A model generated the notes under the pieces. That model searched no databases. It saw only the letters and a program-made list of their open reading frames with translations, and was not told the origin of the DNA. Positions 28,014 through 34,047 of a DNA stretch of 64,000 nucleotides are shown one piece after another. Both the position numbers and the translations under genes were made by a program. Location: NCBI RefSeq assembly GCF_000786215.1, contig NZ_JROG01000004.1, positions 124,001 through 188,000 on the forward strand. Reading direction: 5' to 3'. How positions within the stretch are numbered: position 1 is the first letter of the stretch; each line of letters starts with the position of its first letter. This stretch comes from Sphingomonas sp. 35-24ZXX (GTDB lineage Bacteria > Pseudomonadota > Alphaproteobacteria > Sphingomonadales > Sphingomonadaceae).

Positions 28014-28844
28014 TCAGACCTGCAGGTTGACGATCGTCTGGGTCAGCGTGTTGGCGGTTTCGAGCGCCTGGGCATTGGCCTGGAAGTTGCGCTGGGCGGC
28101 GATGAGCGACACCAGCTCTTCGGTCAGGTCGATGTTGGCGGCTTCCAGCGTGCCCGAGCGCATCGTGCCCAGCGGGCCGTTGCCAGCCTGGTTGACCAGC
28201 GGAACCCCCGAAACGCCGGTGGCCTGCCAGTGCGCATCGCCGATCGGGCGAAGGCCTTCGACGGCGGCGAAGCTGGCCATGGCGATCGCGCCCAGGCGAG
28301 TCGAGCTGCCGTTGGAGAAGGTGGCGGTCACCACGCCTTCGTCACCGATGGTGATGTTCGCCAGAACGGCGTTCGGATCGGCGGGATCGGACTGCGGCAG
28401 CACGAAATCGAACATGTCGGCCGGGGTGGTGCCGGTGACCTGGCCGGTCGCATCGACGGGAAGCATCTGCACCTTGTTGCCGATGTTGTCGACGACTTCG
28501 CGGTTGACGTTGACCGAGAAGGCACCGTTACGCGTGTAGCTCTGCACCTGGCGCGGGGCCGGGCCCTCCACCACGAAGAAGCCGTCGCCGGCGATCGCAA
28601 GATCGAGCGTGCGATCGGTCGAGTTGAGCGACCCTTGCGTGAACTGCTGGACGATGCCGGTAAGGCGGACGCCCTGACCGGCGACCGAGCGCGTGCTCTG
28701 CGTCGGGGCCGAAGCGAACAGGTCGCCAAAGGTCGCCTTGCTCTTCTTGAAGCCGGTCGAATTGCCGTTGGCGATGTTGTTGGAAACGACCGAAAGATCG
28801 GTCTGCGCCGCCTTGAGGCCGCTGAGCGAGGTGATGAAGGACAT
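28014..28844 (-). CDS. flgE: Flagellar hook protein FlgE, unusually short (276 aa)
   Basis: The hook subunit by position (after flgD) and by its N-terminus MSFITSLSGLKAAQTDLSVV, then SNNIANGNSTGFKKSKATFG. Also visible are GQGVRLTGIVQQFTQGSLNS, IAGDGFFVVEGP, and the C-terminal LEAANIDLTEELVSLIAAQR NFQANAQALETANTLTQTIV. Hook proteins are usually about 400 residues or more. This one has only ~150 residues between the conserved ends, so the outer D2-type domain is essentially missing. Confidence 0.9.
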   Translation of the reverse strand: MSFITSLSGLKAAQTDLSVVSNNIANGNSTGFKKSKATFGDLFASAPTQSTRSVAGQGVRLTGIVQQFTQGSLNSTDRTLDLAIAGDGFFVVEGPAPRQVQSYTRNGAFSVNVNREVVDNIGNKVQMLPVDATGQVTGTTPADMFDFVLPQSDPADPNAVLANITIGDEGVVTATFSNGSSTRLGAIAMASFAAVEGLRPIGDAHWQATGVSGVPLVNQAGNGPLGTMRSGTLEAANIDLTEELVSLIAAQRNFQANAQALETANTLTQTIVNLQV

Positions 28845-28897
28845 GTGGGCTACTCCTCAGTGAAACTAGGTCGTGTGGGGGGCTGGGATCTGGCAGA

Positions 28898-29554
28898 TCA
28901 GGCGATGCGCCTGGCGCTGCCGACGGAAATCGAACCGGCGGGGGTGACCAGATTGGCATCCGCGCCGACACTGCTGGATTCGACCGCCGTCACCGGCAGC
29001 CAGGTGGAAAGGGTGGAGGCCGAAGCACCCGCGATGCGGACCTTGAGCGGGCCGATGTCCGCCGGATTGCCGGCTTCGTCCTCGCTGACCAGTTCGAAGG
29101 GGACCTTGCCCGCCTCGAGCTTGCCGAGGTTCTGGGTGTGGACGACGTTGCCCGCGGTATCGAGCCATTCGAGCGAAACGTTGCTGGCCGGCGCGTTCAG
29201 CGTGAATTCGCCGCCATAGCGGCCGTTGGCATCGGCATAGGCGGTATCGCCATCCTGCAGCACAGAACGGCCGATGAAGCTGGCGGCTTCCGACAGGCGC
29301 GAGGTGCTGAACGAGCTGGTGATGGCTTTCAGCGAAGCGTTCATTTCCGAAATGCCGGCGACCTGGCTGAACTGCGCCATCTGCGCGACCATCGCCTGGT
29401 TATCGACCGGATCGAACGGATCCTGGAACTTGAGCTGCGTGGTCATCAGCTTCAGGAACGCGGTCTGATCGAGCGAGTCCTGCGTGTTCTTGCCGGCAAC
29501 CGCCTGGGTCTGCTTCTGCAGGGTCGATGCGTAATCACCCGTAATCGTCGTCAT
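28898..29554 (-). CDS. flgD: Flagellar hook assembly scaffold FlgD
   Basis: The hook cap protein needed for FlgE polymerisation, 218 residues. The N-terminal signature is DSLDQTAFLKLMTTQLKFQD PFDPVDNQAMVAQMAQFSQV. A Tudor/fibronectin-like C-terminal part follows (ANGRYGGEFTLNAPASNVSL). The start overlaps the flgC stop by ATGA. Confidence 0.93.
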   Translation of the reverse strand: MTTITGDYASTLQKQTQAVAGKNTQDSLDQTAFLKLMTTQLKFQDPFDPVDNQAMVAQMAQFSQVAGISEMNASLKAITSSFSTSRLSEAASFIGRSVLQDGDTAYADANGRYGGEFTLNAPASNVSLEWLDTAGNVVHTQNLGKLEAGKVPFELVSEDEAGNPADIGPLKVRIAGASASTLSTWLPVTAVESSSVGADANLVTPAGSISVGSARRIA

Positions 29555-29955
29555 TTGCCCATCCTCACGGTATCGAGGATCAGCGACTTGGCGGTCTGCA
29601 TCACCTGCACGTTGTTCTGGTACTGCCGGGCCGTCTCCAGCATATCGATCAGCTCTGCGGTCTCGTCGACACCGGCATCCCAGACATTGCCGTCGGCATC
29701 GGCCAGCGGATTGGTGGGGTCATGCCGCTTGGTCGGCTTGATGTCGGACTGGATCACCTTGTCGACGGACACGGTGGCAACGCCGGGGCTTTCCTGAATG
29801 GTCTTGAACACCGGCTTGATCGCACGATAGGCCTCGGCCTCGCTCGAATAGGTCGTGCGGGCGTTGGCCAGGTTCGATGCGGTGGTGTTCAGCCGCGACA
29901 GCTGCGCCGACATCGCACGGCCCGAGATGTCGAAGATGTTCATGGGACCGGGCAT
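29551..29955 (-). CDS. flgC: Flagellar proximal rod protein FlgC
   Basis: A rod subunit of 134 residues. It contains IFDISGRAMSAQLSRLNTTA SNLANARTTYSSEAEAYRA and the C-terminal VDETAELIDMLETARQYQNN VQVMQTAKSLILDTVRM. The first ATG (29955) has a GGGAGA ribosome site 7-8 bases upstream. The ATG four codons on (29943) is the more usual family start. The gene lies 3 bases after flgB. Confidence 0.93.
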   Translation of the reverse strand: MPGPMNIFDISGRAMSAQLSRLNTTASNLANARTTYSSEAEAYRAIKPVFKTIQESPGVATVSVDKVIQSDIKPTKRHDPTNPLADADGNVWDAGVDETAELIDMLETARQYQNNVQVMQTAKSLILDTVRMGK

Positions 29956-29958
29956 GGC

Positions 29959-30309
29959 TTATTCTCCCTTGATGGCGCGGGTCAGCGTCGCGACGCGGCC
30001 CTCAAGGAACGACAATGTGGTCGAATAGCCGATGGCGTTTTCGGCAAACAGCGTCTGCTCGGTCGAGAGCTCGACGGTGTTGCCATCCATCGACGGCTGC
30101 AGCGGAACGCGATAGCCGGCGTTGTCGCCCAGCGCGCCTTCCAGGCTGTCGCCACCCTGCACGCGCTGCATGGCCTTGTCGAAATCCAGGTCGCGCGCCT
30201 TGTATCCGGGCGTCGCGGCATTGGCGATGTTCGATGCCAGCATCGACAGCCGCTGCGATCGCAGCTGCAGCGCCGTGCCGTGCATTCCGAAAATCCTGTC
30301 TGCCCCCAT
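29959..30309 (-). CDS. flgB: Flagellar proximal rod protein FlgB
   Basis: A rod subunit of 116 residues from ATG 30309 (MGADRIFGMHGTALQLRSQR). The frame stays open to 30639, but that part covers the promoter region. The family segments are LSMLASNIANAATPGYKARD LDFDKAM and the C-terminal ENAIGYSTTLSFLEGRVATL. AGAGGAAT lies 8 bases before the start. It is the first gene of the flgBCDEFGHIJKL operon, with a sigma-54 promoter at 30384-30398. Confidence 0.93.
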   Translation of the reverse strand: MGADRIFGMHGTALQLRSQRLSMLASNIANAATPGYKARDLDFDKAMQRVQGGDSLEGALGDNAGYRVPLQPSMDGNTVELSTEQTLFAENAIGYSTTLSFLEGRVATLTRAIKGE

Positions 30310-30321
30310 GGGACCATTCCT

Positions 30322-30349
30322 CTTAACGTTTGGCTGCACCTGCCGTCTT
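30322..30349 (+). promoter_or_regulatory. Possible sigma-28-like promoter for the second MotA/MotB-like pair
   Basis: TTAA at 30323-30326, 15 bases, then GCCGTCTT at 30342-30349. Spacing is exact. The -10 matches the others in its first five bases only, like the motA site (GCCGTTCT). It would give a ~200-base leader before the ATG at 30554. It overlaps the flgB leader on the other strand. Weakly supported. Confidence 0.3.
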
Positions 30350-30383
30350 AAGCGATGGACAGAATGCGTCGCCCAGATGGAAA

Positions 30384-30398
30384 GCAAAGGCTGTGCCA
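30384..30398 (-). promoter_or_regulatory. Sigma-54 promoter for the flgB operon
   Basis: Read on the minus strand: TGGCAC, AGCCT, TTGC, then TT. This is an exact match to the -24/-12 consensus. It predicts a transcript start near 30372 and a ~63-base leader before flgB. Confidence 0.85.
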
Positions 30399-30472
30399 TT
30401 TCGCGAAATTGCCGGATTTCCGGGCGTTTCGGGGGTTCAGGTACCGGGATGCTGGGGCCAAGCCCCGGGCGG

Positions 30473-30529
30473 GGCGGCAAAGTTCTGCCGGTGGGGCGGC
30501 AACTTCTTGCCGCCTGCGCGCGGCGGCAA
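30473..30529. promoter_or_regulatory. Palindromic CGGCAA/TGCCG sites, probable activator-binding (enhancer) region
   Basis: GGCGGCAA occurs at 30473-30480, 30495-30502 and 30522-30529. The first is completed by TGCCG to form a 16-base dyad (CGGCAAAGTTCTGCCG). The second forms a perfect 8-base-arm palindrome with TTGCCGCC at 30507-30514. The sites lie roughly 75-145 bases upstream of the flgB sigma-54 promoter, the usual position for a FlbD/FleQ-type enhancer, and directly before the divergent MotA-like gene. The shape recalls the Caulobacter FlbD-bound ftr elements. Binding is inference. Confidence 0.5.
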
Positions 30530-30553
30530 TCGATGGGTTTACAGGGATACGCA

Positions 30554-31261
30554 ATGACGATTGCCGCTTTCATCGATCCGCTGCCACTGGCCTTTGTCTT
30601 TGGCAGCAGCTTTGCCGTCGCCTGGGTGCAGAACGGCACGACCGCGGCCCTCGGCGGCCTGGCGGCGCTGCGCCGCGAGCTGTGGCTGAAGGTTCAGGAC
30701 CAGGCGGATGAGGCGCATCGCGCCGTGCTGCGCATCGAACATGTCGTCGAAAGCCGGGGCATCAGCTGCGCCGACCGGGTCAAGACCGGCGGGCCGTTCG
30801 TCGCCGCTGCGGCCGATGCGATGGCCAACCAGCGCTCGCTCGACGGATTTCAGGCCGCGATGATCCGCCTTGCCAGCCAGCGCCGCGCACGGCTGACTGC
30901 GATGGTCCGCTTCTGGGAAAATGTTGCCGATTGCGCGCCTGCGATGGGCATGCTGGGCACCGTGATCGGGCTGATCATGCTGTTCGGCAATGTCAGCGAT
31001 GCCGCCTCGATCGGCCGGGCGATGGCGGTCGCCCTGCTGACCACCTTATATGGGCTGGTGCTCGCCAACCTGATCGCGGGGCCGATTGCGCAGCGCCTGG
31101 CACGCATTGCCGGCGAGCAGATCGGCTGGGAAGAAGATGCGGCGCGGCGCCTGTTCGACATCGGTCGGCGCGAATATGCCGATGTCGCCGCCGCAGCAGC
31201 GGGCCATCAGGCTTCGCCCGACGACGCCCGTTCCGTCCGCCAGCCGGTGCACCCGGTATGA
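30554..31261 (+). CDS. MotA/TolQ/ExbB-type proton channel protein in flagellar cluster
   Basis: A 235-residue membrane protein of the MotA/TolQ/ExbB superfamily. An N-terminal hydrophobic helix (LPLAFVFGSSFAVAWVQ) is followed by a helical cytoplasmic stretch, then the signature pair ENVADCAPAMGMLGTVIGLI MLFGNVSDAASIGRAMAVAL and LTTLYGLVLANLIAGPIAQR L. The short loop and the GTVIGLI/TTLYGL pattern are typical of MotA. The start is ATG 30554 (MTIAAFIDPLP), with an in-frame ATG at 30533. It is divergent from flgB and overlaps the MotB-like gene by ATGA. It is clearly different from motA at 20967, so this locus has two stator-type pairs. Confidence 0.82.
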   Translation: MTIAAFIDPLPLAFVFGSSFAVAWVQNGTTAALGGLAALRRELWLKVQDQADEAHRAVLRIEHVVESRGISCADRVKTGGPFVAAAADAMANQRSLDGFQAAMIRLASQRRARLTAMVRFWENVADCAPAMGMLGTVIGLIMLFGNVSDAASIGRAMAVALLTTLYGLVLANLIAGPIAQRLARIAGEQIGWEEDAARRLFDIGRREYADVAAAAAGHQASPDDARSVRQPVHPV

Positions 31262-31743
31262 CGCCCGCCCAGCGGACCACCGTATCCTTTCTCGACCTTG
31301 CGCTGATCATGACCGGGGTGATGGCGATGATCGCCAGCGTCGGCGATCGTCATGCCGCAGTCGCAGAAGCCTTTTCCGACAGTTTCGGTACAGACACCGC
31401 CGCGCAGCCACGAATCGTGGCGCTGCCGCTTGCAGATCTGTTCGAACCGCAGGAAGCGCGGATGACGGCAAAGGGGGTGCAGGCGATTGCCGCTCTGGGC
31501 GGCAAGAACCGGCAGGCCGAATTCGCGATTGCCGTTCCGGTGGTCACCCAGGAGGCCGCATCGCGGCTGGATCGGTGGGAGCTCGCCGCCGCGCGCACCG
31601 CCGCCATCATGCGGGTTCTGGCCGATGCAGGCGTCGCCGATGGCGCGATGGTTCCCGATCTGGCGCGGCCGGGGCAGGGGGGCAGCGCCTCTGGCGCGCG
31701 GACGGTGCGGCTGACCATCCGCGACCGGCCAAGGGCAAGATAG
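31258..31743 (+). CDS. MotB-like partner with degenerate OmpA-like domain
   Basis: A 161-residue protein paired with the MotA-like gene. One N-terminal membrane helix (SFLDLALIMTGVMAMIASV) has an Asp at its cytoplasmic end, the position of the proton-carrying Asp in MotB/ExbD. The rest has an OmpA-like outline: LFEPQEARMTAKGVQAIAAL, then a beta strand, then RLDRWELAAARTAAIMRVLA DAGV. The peptidoglycan-binding signature (GHTD in MotB) is replaced by VPVVTQ. It is much shorter than motB at 19950. Function as a stator half is inference. Confidence 0.7.
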   Translation: MTPAQRTTVSFLDLALIMTGVMAMIASVGDRHAAVAEAFSDSFGTDTAAQPRIVALPLADLFEPQEARMTAKGVQAIAALGGKNRQAEFAIAVPVVTQEAASRLDRWELAAARTAAIMRVLADAGVADGAMVPDLARPGQGGSASGARTVRLTIRDRPRAR

Positions 31744-31751
31744 TCCAAATC

Positions 31752-31766
31752 TGGCACGGACTTTGC
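31752..31766 (+). promoter_or_regulatory. Sigma-54 promoter for flgA
   Basis: TGGCAC at 31752-31757, GGACT, then TTGC at 31763-31766 followed by T. An exact -24/-12 match, 9 bases after the stop of the MotB-like gene. The predicted start is near 31778, leaving a ~22-base leader that carries AAAGGA before the flgA ATG. Confidence 0.85.
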
Positions 31767-31799
31767 TGTGACTGGGGCACAGTCATCAAAGGACCGCAC

Positions 31800-32348
31800 A
31801 TGCCCGCTCGCACAACCGCCTTGGCCATCAGCCTGATGATGCCGCTGTTCGTCCTGCCCACGCCCGCTCTGGGGCAGGCGACGCAGGATCTGGGCGAAAT
31901 CGACGTGCTGGTGGCGGCCACCATGGGCGCAGAGATCGGAGAGCCGGGCGGCGCCCGCGCCCCGGTCGATCGCCGGCTGAAGCTGAAGGCCTGCCCGGTC
32001 GCGCTCGAAGTCACGGGGCCGGACCTGGGGGCTGCAGCCGTGCGCTGCCCGTCGCTCGGCTGGCGCATCCGTGTCCCGCTCGATCTGGCCGCCGAACGCG
32101 CCCAGGCGGCAGCGGCGCGCGCACCGCAAGCCCGCAGCGGATCCGGCCAGCAGGGCCAGGAAGGCATCAAGCGCGGCGAGCCCATTCTGCTGACCGTCGA
32201 CCGGCCGATGTTCTCGCTGTCGCGGGTGATGATCGCCGACAAGGACGGCCGCGTCGGAGAGGTAATCTCGGTGCGCGACGAGCCCAAGGGCAAGCCGATT
32301 TTCGTGCGGATCGTCGAACCGGGCCGCGCCACGATACTCAGTAACTAA
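31800..32348 (+). CDS. flgA: P-ring assembly chaperone FlgA
   Basis: A periplasmic chaperone for FlgI, 182 residues from ATG 31800 (MPARTTALAISLMMPLFVLP) with a signal peptide ending ALG or AQA. Family text includes VDRRLKLKACPVALEV, VRCPSLGWRIRVPL, IKRGEPILLTVDRPMFSLSR and GEVISVRDEPKGKPIFVRIV. It is short for FlgA (usually ~220-260). The in-frame upstream extension to 31086 is shadow. Confidence 0.87.
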   Translation: MPARTTALAISLMMPLFVLPTPALGQATQDLGEIDVLVAATMGAEIGEPGGARAPVDRRLKLKACPVALEVTGPDLGAAAVRCPSLGWRIRVPLDLAAERAQAAAARAPQARSGSGQQGQEGIKRGEPILLTVDRPMFSLSRVMIADKDGRVGEVISVRDEPKGKPIFVRIVEPGRATILSN

Positions 32349-32400
32349 GCCGTTTACCAATGCGGGCAAAACCGCGTTAACCTTTCATCAAAAAATCGCC

Positions 32401-32427
32401 TTAAGCAACCGGTGCGAAGGCCGTTAA
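32401..32427 (+). promoter_or_regulatory. Sigma-28 (FliA) promoter for flgM-flgN
   Basis: TTAA at 32401-32404, 15 bases, GCCGTTAA at 32420-32427. The predicted transcript start near 32434 leaves only ~6 bases before the ATG at 32440 but a normal leader before the ATG at 32464. That decides the flgM start. Confidence 0.8.
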
Positions 32428-32463
32428 AGGACGTAAGTCATGCTAGAACGAGGTTTCAACACC

Positions 32464-32754
32464 ATGTCCCGTATTAACGCATATGGCAGCCCGGCACTGG
32501 GAGCGACCCGCAAGGGTGGCAGCACCGAAAAGGCCGTGGGAGCATCGGCAGCCGCCGCTCCCACCGACAATTCGGTCCGCAACGCGCCTGTCAGCACCAC
32601 CAGCTTCCTGCAGACGGCCTCTGCCTCCGCCCCCATCGACGAGGGCCGTGTCGCCGCGATCCGCGAGGCGCTGGCCAATGGCAGCTATGTCATCGATGCG
32701 GAAAAGCTCGCCGCCAAGATGCTGGAACTCGACCTCGGCGTCGTGGCCAACTGA
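32464..32754 (+). CDS. flgM: Anti-sigma-28 factor FlgM
   Basis: Binds and holds back FliA until the hook is complete, then is secreted. The product is 96 residues from ATG 32464 (MSRINAYGSPALGATRKGGS), with AACGAGG upstream. An in-frame ATG at 32440 would add 8 residues but lies too close to the promoter. The C-terminal FlgM signature is IDEGRVAAIREALANGSYVI DAEKLAAKMLELD. The N-terminal half is low-complexity Ala/Ser/Thr, as usual. The stop overlaps the flgN start by one base (TGATG). Confidence 0.9.
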   Translation: MSRINAYGSPALGATRKGGSTEKAVGASAAAAPTDNSVRNAPVSTTSFLQTASASAPIDEGRVAAIREALANGSYVIDAEKLAAKMLELDLGVVAN

Positions 32755-33062
32755 TGCAGGGCGAACTGCTTGAGCGCTTTGCCGATACGCAAAGCGCGCT
32801 CATCGCCGCGCTCGACGCCGGAGACACCGAAGCGATGATCGCGTACACGCGCGATCTGGGCGGTATCACCGACGCGCTGCGCACCCAGGGCGTGCTGCGG
32901 GCCGATGCCAGCACCCGCAGTCAGCTTGAATCGCTGATGAAGTTCAACACCGCCGCGGCCCAGCGGCTGCGGTTCCTGCGTGATCATGTCGAGCGCCGCG
33001 TTGCTGCGATCCAGGGCGAACAGGCTGCCAATACCTACGCGAACGCCATACCGCGCCGCTAA
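32754..33062 (+). CDS. flgN: FlgN-type export chaperone
   Basis: A 102-residue all-helical protein coupled to flgM. Position and helical make-up (LLERFADTQSALIAALDAGD; STRSQLESLMKFNTAAAQRL; DHVERRVAAIQ) fit FlgN, the chaperone of FlgK and FlgL. Sequence conservation in this family is low, so the call leans on context. A hairpin terminator follows. Confidence 0.75.
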   Translation: MQGELLERFADTQSALIAALDAGDTEAMIAYTRDLGGITDALRTQGVLRADASTRSQLESLMKFNTAAAQRLRFLRDHVERRVAAIQGEQAANTYANAIPRR

Positions 33063-33091
33063 ACCCTTCTCGTGAGCATGACCTGACCCTT

Positions 33092-33117
33092 CGCCCGTCC
33101 GCGGGCGGGGGGTTTTT
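33092..33117 (+). terminator. Rho-independent terminator after flgMN
   Basis: CGCCCG (33092-33097), loop TCCG, CGGGCG (33102-33107), extra G residues, then TTTTT (33113-33117). Confidence 0.75.
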
Positions 33118-33199
33118 CGCGTTCTGGGCCTTGGCCGATGCTTGCCCCGTCTTCGCCCCACCCGCAGCCGGCAAGAGAACGGAATTGAGCCGATCAAAC

Positions 33200-33214
33200 T
33201 GGCACAGACCTTGC
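33200..33214 (+). promoter_or_regulatory. Sigma-54 promoter for the transglycosylase-flhA-fliA operon
   Basis: TGGCAC at 33200-33205, AGACC, TTGC at 33211-33214 followed by T. An exact match. The predicted start near 33226 leaves ~22 bases with a CTGGAG ribosome site before the TTG start at 33248. Confidence 0.85.
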
Positions 33215-33247
33215 TGTGACGACCTCCAGTAACTCTGGAGACGCGTT

Positions 33248-34042
33248 TTGTCCTCGTATCTTGGCAGTGTCGGCAACAGTGGAGATCGCGTCACCAGCGC
33301 GATTGCCGCATCTGCGCGCCGCACGGGGGTGGATTTCAACTATCTGCTCGGCCAGGCGCGGATCGAAAGCGGGCTCAACCCGCAGGCCAAGGCCGCGACC
33401 TCGTCAGCCACGGGCCTGTATCAGTTCATCGACCAGAGCTGGCTCGGCGTTGTCGAGAAGCACGGCGCCAAGCACGGCCTGAACTGGGCCGCCAACGCCA
33501 TCGAGCGCGATGGCCGCGGCCGCTACCGGGTGGCCGATCCTGACACGCGCCAGTCGATCCTCGCGCTGCGCAAGAACCCCGAAATCGCGGCGCTGATGGC
33601 GGGTGAATTCGCCTCCGACAACCGCGATTATCTGGAATCGAACCTTGGTCGCCAGGCTGCGCCGGTCGATCTGTATCTCGCCCATTTCCTCGGCCCCGAA
33701 GGCGCGCGCCAGTTCCTGGCGGCGCACGATGCCAACCCCGATGCCGCCGCCGCGCCGATGTTCGGCCGCGCCGCCGGGGCCAACCGGTCGATCTTCTACG
33801 ATCGCTCGGGCAGCCCGCGCAGCTTTGCCGAAATCCGCGGCCGCTTTGCCGACAAGCTCGGCGGGGCGGCAGCGGCAGGTGGCAGCCGCTTGCCGCGCGA
33901 AGGCAATGATCTGCCGCAGGTCCAGCCTGCCGATTACGTCCGGCTCGCCAGCGCGCGCGCCACCCGACCTGACGCCGCCTCTCTGGGCGGAAACGATAAT
34001 GCGCGGCTGGCTTACATGCTGCTCGCGTCGATGGGAGCCTGA
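33248..34042 (+). CDS. Flagellar lytic transglycosylase (SLT domain)
   Basis: A predicted peptidoglycan-cleaving enzyme that opens the wall for rod growth. The SLT domain spans residues ~13-80, with the catalytic Glu at residue 40 in LLGQARIESGLNPQA and the following SSATGLYQFIDQSWL. A second conserved-looking part is VDLYLAHFLGPEGARQFLAA. The start is TTG 33248 behind CTGGAG, directly after a sigma-54 promoter. No signal peptide is evident, so export may be through the flagellar apparatus or atypical. Because FlgJ here lacks its hydrolase domain, this gene probably fills that role, as SltF does in Rhodobacter (established for that species, inferred here). Confidence 0.82.
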   Translation: MSSYLGSVGNSGDRVTSAIAASARRTGVDFNYLLGQARIESGLNPQAKAATSSATGLYQFIDQSWLGVVEKHGAKHGLNWAANAIERDGRGRYRVADPDTRQSILALRKNPEIAALMAGEFASDNRDYLESNLGRQAAPVDLYLAHFLGPEGARQFLAAHDANPDAAAAPMFGRAAGANRSIFYDRSGSPRSFAEIRGRFADKLGGAAAAGGSRLPREGNDLPQVQPADYVRLASARATRPDAASLGGNDNARLAYMLLASMGA

Positions 34043-34047
34043 ATTTC

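Noticed and set aside
30310-30350. Minus-strand sigma-28 site for flgB (TTAA ... AACGTTAA)
   Set aside because: The spacing is 17 rather than 15 and the -10 lacks GCCG. The exact sigma-54 site upstream explains flgB better.
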